Part shown: piece after piece, positions 1 to 10,301 of the stretch
How positions within the stretch are numbered: position 1 is the first letter of the stretch
How the letters are laid out: each line of letters starts with the position of its first letter
Notes under the pieces: model-generated
The model's database searches: none
Seen by the model: only the letters and a program-made list of their open reading frames with translations
Told to the model about the DNA's origin: nothing
Made by a program: the position numbers and the translations under genes
Assembly (NCBI RefSeq): GCF_000151315.2
Contig: NW_011887302.1
Coordinates: 925,108 to 989,107, forward strand
DNA from: Capsaspora owczarzaki ATCC 30864
Taxonomy: Eukaryota; Opisthokonta; Filasterea
Length of the DNA stretch: 64,000 nt
Direction of reading: 5' to 3'

Positions 1-36
1 ATCCAGAAGAGTGCTCATTGATTGAGCGATAAACAG

Positions 37-1082
37 TCTGTACCAGAATCAGATTGGCAACGCTGGAGCGACGGCGATTGCTGAAGCACTCAAAGTGAAC
101 AAGACGCTGACTACGCTCTCGTAAGGCATCTCACTTTGACTGATGATGGTGAGTGAAAGATTTAATCAGAGCCATTCTAACTGATGAGGGATGGACAGTC
201 TGAGTGGGAATCAGATTGGCAATGTGGGAGCGCAGGTTATGGCTGAGGTACTCAAAGTGAACACGCTGACTGAGCTCAAGTAAGTCATCTCACTTTGACT
301 GATGCATGGAAGCTGAAGCTGGGTTTTCACTGTACTCACTGATGGAGGGGATGGACAGTCTGCGCCAGAATCAGATTGGCAACGCTGGAGCGACGGCGAT
401 TGCTGAAGCACTCAAAGTGAACACAAGACTGACTGGGCTCGAGTAAGGCATCTCACTCTTGTTGGTGCATGTGAGTTGGTGATTCAGAAGAGTACTCATT
501 GATTGAGGGGCTGAACAGTCTGTGGGAGAATCAGATTGGCGATGATGGAGCGCTGGCGATTGCTGAAGCATTCAAAGTGAACACGACGCTGACTACGCTC
601 AGGTAAGGCATCTCACTTTGACTGATGCATTTGAGTGGGTGATCCAGAAGAGTGCTCATTGATTGCGGGGATGAACAGTTTGCACCAGAATCAGATTGGC
701 GATGCTGGAGCGCAGGCGATCGCTGAGGCACTCAAAGTGAACAAGACGCTGAAGGAGCTCTTGTAAGGCATTTCATTTTGAGTGACGTGTGCGAGTGGGT
801 GATTCATAAGAGCGGCTCACTGATAGAGGAGATGTGGACAGCTTGTGGAGGAATCAGATTGGCGATGCTGGAGCACAAGCGATTGCTGAGGCACTCAAAG
901 TGAACAAGACATTGAAAACGCTTTTGTAAATATTGATCGCTACAAGATGCTCTGACAGCCGTTAAACTCATGCTCCAATCTGACGATGTGATTGACAACA
1001 ACAACAGTTTGAACGAGAATTTCCTGACCAACACCGGAATCAATGCACTCAGGCAAACCGGCAATACCACTTGTAACTTTAA
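37..1082 (+). repeat. Tandem LRR exon-intron array (period about 160 bp)
   Basis: Seven LRR exons, six of them 81-84 nt, separated by introns of 76-82 bp (121-198, 280-358, 443-518, 603-678, 763-841, 926-1007). The introns are themselves similar: most open with GTAAGGCATCTCACT, several carry TTTGACTGATG and AAGAGTGCTCATTGATTG, and all but one end in GG-ATG(A/G)ACAG or close to it. Repetition covers coding and non-coding parts alike, which implies duplication or conversion of whole exon-intron units. Confidence 0.92.
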
Positions 1083-2369
1083 GTAAGACTGTTTGTTTAT
1101 TGGATTCTTGCATGAACAACAAGCCACTCACCTGCTTTTGGCGAACTTGGGTTTCCGAACAGAGACCTTGACCAGCAGCGTGTTCCGTCGTCTGCCGAAC
1201 TGGCGCAGATTGCAGCTCGTGCCGCTGCGAACGTGGCAGAGATTCAGCAACTGCGCGCCAAGTTGGCCACGGAAGATCAGGAGCTCGCAACCAACAAGCA
1301 GGAGCTCGCAACTAAAGATCAAGCACTCGCTGCCAGAGATCAGGAGCTCGCTGCCAAAGACCAGCAGCTTGCTATCAAAGACCAGGAGCTTGCTGCCAAA
1401 AATCAGGAACTTGCAACCAAGGATCGTGAACTGAAGTTAGCTCTTGATCGTATCGACGTACTGGAGCGCAACCAAGGCGCCGGTGGATCCGCCTCAAACT
1501 TTGACGGTCCCATCCCACAAGTGCCTCTCGCCACTCTCGCCTCCGCCACGAACAATTTCGCTGCGGATTCTCTGCTCGGCGAAGGAGCATTTGGTCGTGT
1601 GTACAGTGCCAGTTTGCCTGCTCCTCCCGTTGCCGTCGCCATCAAGAAGCTGTCCGCCGCATCGATCCAGCAGTATGCAGCGTTTCAGGCAGAGTTGAAA
1701 TCTCTATCTAAATTCCGTCACCCCAACATCATTGTCATGCTGTCCTATGCCGAAGCTCAGGGTGAATATTGCTTGGTTTACGAGTTCATGCCGAATGGTT
1801 CTGTACGCGATCGTCTCAGCTGCAAGAACGACACTCCTCCGCTGACTTGGTCCCAGCGCCATCGCATCGCGGCTGATGTCGCCCGTGGCATGCACTACGT
1901 CCAGACAGCCTTTCCTGACCATGTTCTGTTCCACCTCGACCTCAAGACGGACAATGTTCTGCTGGACGCACACTTCAATGCAAAAGTGTCTGATTTTGGT
2001 CTCGTCCGTGCTGCCGAGCATCTTGATGACAAGAGCTACCTTCGCACAAAGGTTCCTCAAGGCACCGTTCCTTACATGTGTCCCGAGTTCTTAGAAGGCC
2101 GCATGACCATCAAGACGGACGTTTATGCATTTGGCATGATTTTGCTCGAGCTTGTGACCGCCGCCAAGCCTGGCAACCGCCTGAAACTCGATGCACGAAA
2201 GGCTGTGAAAACCCAAAACGTCATTGGCATGCTGGACTCGGCGCTCAAACCAACCGACGCAGAGCGCCAAAGCGTCAGCAGCATTGTCACTCTTGCACTC
2301 GAGTGTCTTGATGAAGATGCCGATGAACGGCCATCCTTTGGACGCCTCATTGCTACATTGGATCTTTGA
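37..2369 (+). CDS. LRR-coiled-coil-protein kinase (TKL, RLK/Pelle/IRAK-like), 5' partial
   Basis: Exons 37-120, 199-279, 359-442, 519-602, 679-762, 842-925, 1008-1082 and 1124-2369; the gene starts before the window. Each of the first six exons encodes one 27-28-residue LRR (pattern L..NQIG.AGA.AIAEALKVN.TL..L) bounded by phase-2 introns; the seventh is a degenerate capping repeat. The last exon encodes a heptad-repeat coiled coil (KDQELAA-type units, about 1256-1430) and then a kinase domain: glycine loop GEGAFGRVY, VAIKKL lysine, catalytic loop HLDLKTDN, DFG, and CPE in place of APE. An ATNNF stretch just before the kinase and the overall pattern resemble plant RLK/Pelle and IRAK kinases. 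The HRD arginine is replaced by Leu (non-RD), but Asp, Lys, Asn and DFG are kept, so it is probably active. No transmembrane segment lies in the visible part. Function as sensor or signalling kinase is inference. Confidence 0.9.
1256..1430 (+). repeat. 21-bp minisatellite coding for heptads
   Basis: About eight imperfect 21-bp units (…GATCAGGAGCTCGC…) translate to seven-residue repeats of the type K/R-D-Q-E-L-A-A/T. The unit length equals one heptad, so copy-number change lengthens the coiled coil without breaking the frame. Confidence 0.85.
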
Positions 2370-2699
2370 TGACATGCTGTATTGCCCGTTTCAAGATCCA
2401 ACCAAGGCGAGTCTGTTTGCCTTTCGTTCAGGTGATGCATTCAAAGTTTGATGCGTCCTCCCAGTGTCTTGCTGTTGTTGTTGCTGTTGTTGTTGTTGAG
2501 TTGTTGTTGTTGTCGTACTAGTCGGTAGTCGCAGTTTTGTGCTTTGTGCGTTGCGCTCATTTTCGCGAATGCAAATCGTCCTAACAACCCAACAATTCTG
2601 CACGACAACGCACCACGACTGTAACATTGTGGCTCATCATAACTCGATTTCGATGTCATAATCCTGATGAGATCACTTCTCTTTTTTCCATATTCCCAA
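2370..2699. other. Spacer and 5' leader with GTT/GCT microsatellite
   Basis: Lies between the kinase stop and the NFX1 start. It holds an imperfect GTT/GCT trinucleotide run near 2466-2515. No other gene or RNA is recognisable. Confidence 0.6.
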
Positions 2700-5600
2700 A
2701 TGCTTGATCCAACTGCAGCGCCGTTTGAGCCTTCTTCTTCGTCTTCGTCGTCGGTCTCACTCGGTCGCCAGTCGCCCTCAGCCGCCAATCACAGTAGCAC
2801 TTCTGCTACCTCAACGAGCACAACTGGCTCATCGTCATCCAGCTCCAGCGCTCAGCAGCAGCAGCGCCGCGGTCCAAGGCAACCCAGGCAGCCGCGTGCG
2901 AGCCAAGCGATCGCCAGCAGTGACGCTGCCGCCCCGTCCGATGCCGACGGCACTGGCACGAATGCACGCTCTGCAGGCACTAATACGCAGGCAGCAGCAC
3001 GCCCGCAGCAGCAGCAGCGACCGCGCAAGACGACGACGACTGGCGCACCACAGCCGATGTCGTCATCAGGATTCGTGTCGCAACCAGACCAGAGCTCAGT
3101 CCCAGACGCGGCTGTCGGCAGTGACAATGCATCACAACAGGCATCATCACAAGCACCGGCGTCGAGTGCGGGTCGCGATCGCACCCGAGACCGAGACAGG
3201 CGGCGAGGATCACCCAAGCCCAATGCAAACGTCAATGCTCAAGCCAATGCGCCGTCAAGCACCACTACTGAGGATGGCTCAACATCCACTCCCGCCGATT
3301 CCGACATGGTGAATGCTGCTGCTGCCCCAACATCAAGACAGCAGCAGTCTCGTAATACCAACAGTCGCCAACGCAATCCGCGTCGAGACATCTCCGAAGT
3401 ATCTGCCGAGCACCAACCACCGGTTACATCATCCGAATCGATCGCCGCTCCAACCCCGCAACGGGTCAAGGAACGTGGACAATCGCGCAAGACACTGGCA
3501 TCACAGTCACCTGGCGCACAGGGCGACGCTCCAGCCTCAAGTAGTGGTCGGAACAGACGATCCAACACGAGCAGTCCCGCCGCGCAACAACCACACTCAA
3601 CCAATAGCAACACCAACAACAACAACCTGCCTTCGACGGAAGACTCGACGACGGCGACGACGACGACCGAGTCACAAACTGCACCACGAATCAACACGCC
3701 TCGGAGTGCAGCTGGACGCCGCATCCCAAAAAACGTCACCGAACTGACCGCCGACCTCATTTCCCAGCTCCGCGACAACTCGTACGAATGCATGGTTTGC
3801 TGCGACCGCATCACACGCAAACAGCCCGTCTATAGCTGCAGCAACTGCTACGCAGTCTTTCACATTGCATGCCTCAAAAAGTGGGCATCGTCCGCTGCAT
3901 CCACGTCCTCCTCGGGTGGCTCCAACGCCAACGCAGCCGGCTGGCGTTGCCCGGGCTGCCAGCACGTCTCTGAGCGCGACCAATTGACCTACACTTGCTT
4001 TTGCGCAAAAGTGCGAAATCCCGACTGGAATCCGCACCACACGCCTCACAGCTGTGGCGAAGTCTGCAGCAAGTCGCGCCGCGGGACTTCCTGTCCGCAT
4101 CCTTGCCCTCTATTGTGCCATCCGGGTCCCTGCAGCCCGTGCACCGTCATGCTCACCAAAAAGTGCCACTGCGGCAAGTCGTCGCTCCGTGTGCGTTGCG
4201 GCGACCCCACCGCGTCGCTCGCCTGCGAACAAACGTGCGACCGCTTCCAGTCCTGCGGCCGTCACACTTGCCAACAGCGCTGCCATGATGGGCCTTGCCC
4301 TCCGTGCGACCACTCAGAGACGCAGCGTTGCTACTGCGGCGCCCACACGCGGATTGTTGCGTGCGGCACTGGCGAGCCTGACTTTGCGCAGCGCCTTCGC
4401 ACGCCCTCCGAAGGGGCCCCGAGCGAGGCGAATGTGATTGACGGTCCGGCGTTCTATTCGTGTGCCAGTGTTTGCGGAAGCCTGCTTGACTGCAAGCAGC
4501 ACGAGTGCCGGCGAACGTGCCACGCTGGGCCTTGTGCCGACTGCCCTTTGACTCCTGCACGCGTCACCACCTGCCCCTGCACCAAAACCCCGATCGACGT
4601 GCTACAGCAGAAGCAGTCGGGCGGCGCCACCGCCCGCCGCTCTTGCCTCGACCCTGTTCCCGTCTGCGGCAAAACGTGTGGCAAGCAGTTGCCGTGCGCG
4701 CGCTTTGACACGACAGGCAAGGGCAGCCACCGGTGTACCCTGCCGTGCCACGAAGGCCCTTGCTCCCCTTGCCCATCCTCTGTCCGGATGGTGTGTCGGT
4801 GCAAAATGTCTGATCGGACGGTTCCCTGCGCCGAGCTGGCTGCGTTCGGTCGTGAACAGCGCCACATTGCTCTTGCCTCTGGCGAGATCACTGCAGAACA
4901 GGCTGAGAGCATGGACGCAGAGGACGCGGATCACGAGCGCCTGGGCGAAACGCTCACGCAGCTCGCCTTCCGTTGCGACCGTGTCTGTCGTGCGCTGCGC
5001 CATTGCAAGCGCCACAACTGCGGCATTCGCTGCTGCACCACCGGCGAGCGCAAGAACGCGCCCGATGCCAGCGGCGTGCACATTTGCAAGCTGGTGTGTG
5101 GCAAAAAGCTGCAGTGCGGCTTGCACAAGTGTGAAGAAGTCTGCCATCCCGGCCACTGTGCCCCTTGCATGCAGTCCACCTTTGACGAGGTTGCCTGTGA
5201 GTGCGGCAAAACTGTTCTCTTCCCGCCAATCCGCTGCGGCACATCGTTGCCGCCGTGCCCGTACCCGTGCACCCGCGAACACGGCTGCTCGCATCCCGTG
5301 CTCCACACCTGCCATCGCGACGTCAAGTGTCCGCCCTGTGTGACGCTGACGCCCAAAATGTGCATGGGTGGCCACGAGCTTCGCAAGAGCGTCCCGTGCC
5401 ACATCCAGGATGTGTCTTGCGGCCGAGCCTGCGAACGCACGCTGTCGTGCGGCCAGCACACGTGCCAACTGACCTGCCACAAGGACGCCTGTCAACAGTT
5501 TGACACCCCGCTGCAGCCCGACGAGCTCCGCGCATGCACCCGGCCCTGCGGGCGCCCTCGGCTCATGTGCGAGCACGCTTGCGCCACGCCCTGTCACCCG

Positions 5601-6731
5601 GGCCAGCCGTGCCCAGAAACCCCCTGCCGCGAGCTTGTCCGCATTACGTGCAAGTGCAACACGCGCCAGCAGATGGTCCCTTGCGGGCTTGGCGCTGGTG
5701 TGCCTGGCTCGATGGAGGCAACGCGCGGCATGTCCTTGGTCGACTTTGCGCTGGCCCAGCGGTCGCTCAAGCAGCCCGACCAACAGGCCATCCCGCTTCG
5801 CGTTCGCTCGCACGAGCAAGTGCTCGAGTGCGACGGCGAGTGTGCTTTGGTGGAGCGCAATCGTCGCCTGGCCGAAGCGCTCGGCATTGAGCATGCCAAC
5901 CTCACCTCCGTGCCCATCTTGCCCGGTACCAACAGTAGTAGCCACGAGCTGGGCGCAGCGTTGTCGGGCGAGGCCGCCAACACCAACGGTCTGACCATGG
6001 ACGCGGCGTCCTACTACCAAGCTGGCAGCGCCGCACCGCAACAGACGCGCCCTGCCGGTGTCAGCGGCGGTGCTGTGAGCTACTCTGCCTTCCTGTTTGA
6101 TGCGGCGAAAAAGACTCCTGCGTTCATCACTTCGTTGGAGGAAACATTGCACCAGTTCATCATGCGCGACACGGCCACTCGGTCGCGCTCGCTGCAAGTG
6201 CTCAACGCCCACTTCCGCCGCGTGGTGCACGAGCTTTGCGAGCACTACCGTGTCAAGACGTTCTCGCTGGACGAGGAACCAAACCGAAATCCAGTTCTCA
6301 CAAAGACGCCTCTCTCGCACGTCCCCGCCATTTTGCTCTCGGAAGCCGCGCGGGCGTACAACCCCGACACAATGGGACCAATCACTGGCGATGTGTGGAT
6401 TCGCTTTGGAGGTGGTGCGGGAGCCGGAGCAGCTCCGCAAATTTCGCTTCGAACGGACAGCTTTGGCTCGTTCGCTGTGCGCGCACCCATGGCCACATTC
6501 CCAGTCCAACAACAGCAGCAACAACAAAGCCCCCCTGTGACTAGCACTGGATCGTCGGACGTTTGGAACAGCGGTGGTGGTTGGGACGACAGCCCTGCAG
6601 CGTCAACGCCTGTTGCCGCAACTTCCGCATCGAGCTCAGAGGCCCCAGCGTCCCCCGCTGTCACTGCTGCTCCTGCCGAATCCACTGACTCTGCTGCTGC
6701 CCCTGAAGACTGGATGGCCCGAACGGAATAA
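2700..6731 (+). CDS. NFX1: NFX1-type zinc finger protein (NF-X1 / FAP1 / shuttle craft family)
   Basis: Single-exon gene, about 1,343 residues. The start at 2700 is preferred over an in-frame ATG at 2667 because it puts the PAM2-like motif LDPTAAPFEP (the PABC-binding type also found at the NFX1 N-terminus) at the very beginning. A Ser/Gln/Thr-rich disordered stretch of about 350 residues follows. Next come a RING/PHD-like Cys4-His-Cys3 module (around 3790-3970, CMVCCDRI…FHIACLKKW…CPGC), about nine NF-X1 fingers of the form C-x3-C…H-x-C-x3-C-H-x-GPC-x2-C (about 4050-5640), and an R3H domain (about 6110-6330). A polyQ/Ser/Ala tail ends the protein. Family members act as nuclear transcription or RNA regulators and ubiquitin ligases; the order PAM2-RING-NFX1 fingers-R3H is complete here. 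It faces the NOX gene tail to tail. Confidence 0.93.
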   Translation: MLDPTAAPFEPSSSSSSSVSLGRQSPSAANHSSTSATSTSTTGSSSSSSSAQQQQRRGPRQPRQPRASQAIASSDAAAPSDADGTGTNARSAGTNTQAAARPQQQQRPRKTTTTGAPQPMSSSGFVSQPDQSSVPDAAVGSDNASQQASSQAPASSAGRDRTRDRDRRRGSPKPNANVNAQANAPSSTTTEDGSTSTPADSDMVNAAAAPTSRQQQSRNTNSRQRNPRRDISEVSAEHQPPVTSSESIAAPTPQRVKERGQSRKTLASQSPGAQGDAPASSSGRNRRSNTSSPAAQQPHSTNSNTNNNNLPSTEDSTTATTTTESQTAPRINTPRSAAGRRIPKNVTELTADLISQLRDNSYECMVCCDRITRKQPVYSCSNCYAVFHIACLKKWASSAASTSSSGGSNANAAGWRCPGCQHVSERDQLTYTCFCAKVRNPDWNPHHTPHSCGEVCSKSRRGTSCPHPCPLLCHPGPCSPCTVMLTKKCHCGKSSLRVRCGDPTASLACEQTCDRFQSCGRHTCQQRCHDGPCPPCDHSETQRCYCGAHTRIVACGTGEPDFAQRLRTPSEGAPSEANVIDGPAFYSCASVCGSLLDCKQHECRRTCHAGPCADCPLTPARVTTCPCTKTPIDVLQQKQSGGATARRSCLDPVPVCGKTCGKQLPCARFDTTGKGSHRCTLPCHEGPCSPCPSSVRMVCRCKMSDRTVPCAELAAFGREQRHIALASGEITAEQAESMDAEDADHERLGETLTQLAFRCDRVCRALRHCKRHNCGIRCCTTGERKNAPDASGVHICKLVCGKKLQCGLHKCEEVCHPGHCAPCMQSTFDEVACECGKTVLFPPIRCGTSLPPCPYPCTREHGCSHPVLHTCHRDVKCPPCVTLTPKMCMGGHELRKSVPCHIQDVSCGRACERTLSCGQHTCQLTCHKDACQQFDTPLQPDELRACTRPCGRPRLMCEHACATPCHPGQPCPETPCRELVRITCKCNTRQQMVPCGLGAGVPGSMEATRGMSLVDFALAQRSLKQPDQQAIPLRVRSHEQVLECDGECALVERNRRLAEALGIEHANLTSVPILPGTNSSSHELGAALSGEAANTNGLTMDAASYYQAGSAAPQQTRPAGVSGGAVSYSAFLFDAAKKTPAFITSLEETLHQFIMRDTATRSRSLQVLNAHFRRVVHELCEHYRVKTFSLDEEPNRNPVLTKTPLSHVPAILLSEAARAYNPDTMGPITGDVWIRFGGGAGAGAAPQISLRTDSFGSFAVRAPMATFPVQQQQQQQSPPVTSTGSSDVWNSGGGWDDSPAASTPVAATSASSSEAPASPAVTAAPAESTDSAAAPEDWMARTE

Positions 6732-7185
6732 GTTGACTGTTGTTTTCCCTGTCCAAGTGGTTTTGGCTTTTTCTTCTTTTGTTTGTTTGAATCAAATCAA
6801 TCAGTGAAAACTTCAAACATCCTCGCAAGTCGAGTCAAAGGGAAGGGGGTTGTATTGAGGAAAGACAGCTTGGTTCTAGAACACGTTATTTGTTTTTTGG
6901 TCGCGGAGAGCGAGCGCCCGCGCCACGCCATCCGGAGTGTCACTGTGCATCTTGGCAGCTGTTCCGCCTCATGGGGAGACGAAAAAGAGAAGACACACAC
7001 AAGACAAGAAAAAAATAACGGAAATCAAAGGCCAGTTCCACCACACACGCTTCAAAGAAGAAAAAAAAAAGGTCAAAAACACAACAAGTGAAAAGGGACA
7101 AAAATACAACGACGCGCACGCGGAAAGAGATAAGAGACCGCATGGGGGAAAAGGAAACAATCACATCAAGCACATCATCATCAAG

Positions 7186-7224
<39 letters not shown>

Positions 7225-7261
7225 TTACCAAACATAACAACAAACAAAAAGCCAAACTTGC
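6732..7261. other. Convergent 3' spacer with AAC repeat
   Basis: Region between the stops of NFX1 (+) and NOX (-), presumably both 3' UTRs. An AAC trinucleotide run lies at 7186-7223 and several A-rich runs precede it. No gene seen. Confidence 0.6.
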
Positions 7262-9725
7262 TTAAAAGTTCTCCTTGTTAAAGTTGAAAATGGTACCACC
7301 CGGTCGAGGATTGGTAAACTGTTTAGAAAGCCGCCCGAGCTCCTTGGCAACAACTTTGGGTCCGCAGTAAAAGACGCCAATGTTGGTCGAAGGATGGTCT
7401 TGGACGAGCTGTTCGTAAATGCGTCCCCATTGTGGTCGGCCAAAGTTGGTCTTGGCGCGCAGACCCGTGATGGCGTCGGCCTCCTCCTCGTCGTTGAGCA
7501 TGACGTTGCGCACTTCGTTCGAGTTGAGCTCGCCCGTCAAGTAAATGCGGGCGTCGAGGAAATCGTACAGGTTTTGTTGCTCCATCTGCTGCTCGAGCGC
7601 CTCGAGCAGATCGGCAAACCACTCAAAGGCCTCCTTCTCGCGGCAGACCCAGATAAAGTACACCTTGCGCAGCTTGAGCTGGATGGAAGGGTTGAGCAGG
7701 CGGTACCAGATGGACTTGAGGATGGAGGCGAAGGGTGTCACGCCAATGCCCGTGCCGACGCACACGGCAACCTCGTACTTGAAGACATCCTCCGAGGCGG
7801 TGCCAAAGGGCCCGTCAAAGGCGACGCGCGGGAGCGTGGCGGAGGCCTGGATTTCACCAGCGTCGCCCTTGTTGCTCCAGTTGCAGCCGAGCGCTTCGGC
7901 AAACTTGGTCGTCCAGTCACCGGCAACGCGGATGTGCACAGACGCGAAATCTTCCTCGGGGGCAGAGGTCAGAGTGAAGGGATGCCACTCAAACCACGAG
8001 ACGGCAGGGCAGTGGACGAAAATGTACTGGCCGGGCTTGGAGTGGAAACCGCGGCGCACAAGCTGGATCTCGACGACCTTGGAAGGGTGCTGCACGACCT
8101 TTTGAACAATCGTGTTTTGGGTGTACCGGTAGAATCGCAGGCCGCGCTCAATCAGGTAGACGCCGAACGGCCCGACGACAAACTTCCAAAAGTTGGGGGG
8201 CTGCGACTCGTACACGTCGTTGGCGGGATCGGTGGGGTCGATGACGACGCGCTTCTTGACCAGGCCGCCGAGACCGTGGATGCAGAGCAGGACGAAAAAG
8301 ACAACAAACAGGTGGTGCGTGTACCAGAAAATCTCAAAGTACGAGCGGCGAATGATGGACATGGACGACGTGAACATGAGGAACATGACGAGGACGACAA
8401 TGTGGCCAGTCGAACCGGCAATAGTGGCAAAGGCATAGTCTTCCGCAGACGTGCCAGGCTGACCGCCGCACTGCAACGAGCCGGTCTTCTCGAGGTTGAG
8501 AAAGTTGAAAAAGTGCGCGCCAGTGTGCACCACCGCTGCGAGGCAGATCGTCCAGGCAATGAGCTTGTGCATGGTAATGTTGTGGTCGAGCAGGCGGATG
8601 AACGACAGGCGAATCGAGCCGCGGACGAGCGACAGGAGGTTTCGGCAGACGGGCAGCAAGATGAGCGCGCAGTTCAAGTTCAGGATCATTGCTGCGCCAC
8701 GAGCGACCGAGAGGCCAGCCTGTGGTGTTTCAAAGTCAAAAGAGGTTGACGAGGTTGGAGAGGGAATGGGAGGTGAGTCGAGAGAGCATTGGAACAGAAC
8801 GACCAACAAAACTTTGACTTACACCCATAATGTCGTGCGGACACTTGTAGTCTTCATTGGTCTGATAGCTACTGTACGTACTAAAGAACTGTGTTTTGCA
8901 AAACAAGAATCAAGGACAAAAAGAACAGGTTGAGCGAACAAAACACAAGGTGCATTTTTCCGTATCGAAGCGGGGTTTTTATCGAGTCTTGCTTATACGG
9001 ACGAGTTGACTAACTGGCATTTTGGCGGCATGTTTTTGTTGACTCGATTGTTTCTGTTTGCGGGTTTTCTATTTTTTTTTTTTTTTTTTTTTTTCAATGC
9101 TTCTCTTTCTTTCCCATTGGAACCGCAGCTGTTCTTTCCCCCCTTCCCGCGCGGGGTGGCCCGCCTCCGAAGCCACACGTCGCCCCGCACACACAAGCAC
9201 ACTACTCGAACACAATGCAGTCCTCGTGTTTCATGCCGAAGGGGGGTCACATCCACACGCACTCAAAGCCAAAACCGAATCAAAATAAAAAATGTAACGG
9301 TTGTTGTTGCCGTTCCACCACAACGAAACGCCCAGCTCAAGCTCAAGCTCAAGCTCAAGGTCAGCAAGAGAGAATGTCATCCCATCGCATGAAAAGCAAG
9401 CTGCGACGATTCCATTGGAACGGCGTCAGAAAAAAAAACCATCAAAAACTCAATGCAAACTCACACAAAGAATAGAAAAATAAAAAATAAAAAAATAAAA
9501 AAATAAAAAAATTGAAAGCCCGCTTTTTACTGTGGAACACGCTCTTCACTCACTCTCCGTCTCTGCGTCTCACTGTCTCACTGTGGTGGGTAGATGGGTT
9601 GCTGTGCGATGCATTACCAGGCCAATGTTGGCGCAGAGCCAGGTGACAAAGAACAAGAGCGCGGGGCCTTCGTTCCAGAGGAACTTGGTCCACTCTGCTT
9701 TGCCCTCAGGCAGACCAAACACCAT
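7262..9725 (-). CDS. NOX: NOX2-type NADPH oxidase (gp91phox-like)
   Basis: Three coding exons on the minus strand: 9725-9618 (36 codons, start MVFGLPEGKAEW), 8888-8823 (22 codons) and 8719-7262; both joins are phase 0 with GTAATG and GTAAGT donors. The product is about 543 residues, near the 570 of human NOX2. Exon 1 gives the first transmembrane helix (WNEGPALLFFVTWLCANIGL). The ferric-reductase core holds the paired haem histidines (HKLIAW…HTGAH and WYTHHLF…IHG). FAD motif HPFTLTSAPEEDF, NADPH motifs GIGVTPFASILKS and YFIWVCR, then CGP, and the NOX terminus FNKENF are all present. The extracellular loops are short and there is no EF-hand N-terminus, so it is NOX2-class rather than NOX5/DUOX. 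Expected role: transmembrane superoxide production. Intron 1 (729 bp) contains a 23-nt T run on the plus strand. Confidence 0.95.
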
Positions 9726-10301
9726 TCTCACAACAGAAGAAGAAAAAAAAAAGGAGAACTGAGAAACACTGAAAATAATAAGCTGAGAAAAACATGTATG
9801 ATTGAGTTTGTTGAATTGCTGCAAAGTCGAGAGGATTGAAATAAAAATCACAATGCAAACGAGACCCGTCCTTCTCTCTTCTCTCTGGATCGTCTACAAA
9901 CTCGGAAGAATAGGAGGCAAACATGCACAATAGCAACCAGATCGAAAACCAAAGTAAAGTCGGAGATGCATGGGTTTGAATGGGAGCAAACCACGAAACA
10001 GCCGTTCGATTCCGCTCTCTCGCAAATTCTACAAAGTCACCACCAGAGACACTGGAACACTGACGATTGTCTTAAAATCTCAGAAAACACTGAATCATCG
10101 ACCATTCAAAAGCACGGTGGGAGGCGGGGGGGGGGGAAAGACTACACTCCAAAGCTGCGTTCATTCTGAGCTTTTTGTGATCGCATCGCTACTCCAACAA
10201 AGCACACTCAAAGCAAAGCATCTTCACTTGTTTCAGTAATTCTTCTTCACCTCCACACAAAAGAATCCCAGTCTGCTTTTCGTGTTGATTCCGGGAAGAG
10301 G
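9726..10301. promoter_or_regulatory. Divergent promoter region, NOX / codanin-1
   Basis: Upstream DNA shared by two head-to-head genes. It is AT-rich with an A run near 9743-9753 and a G run near 10128-10135. I see no convincing TATA box. The assignment rests only on the head-to-head layout. Confidence 0.4.

Noticed and set aside
1-2369. NLR immune receptor reading of the LRR gene
   Set aside because: The LRR type and exon pattern resemble NLR C-termini, but no NACHT/NB-ARC domain is visible and the LRRs are followed by a kinase.
4602-6527. 641-codon open frame on the minus strand
   Set aside because: Antisense shadow of the Cys-rich NFX1 exon; no family resemblance and it follows from the GC-rich codon pattern.
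7394-8749. 451-codon plus-strand frame over the NOX gene
   Set aside because: Antisense to the certain NOX exon 3; no recognisable protein.
9069-9095. Homopolymer T/A runs as poly-A tails of retrocopies or SINEs
   Set aside because: No target-site duplications or element bodies next to the runs; they lie inside introns and spacers of ordinary genes.
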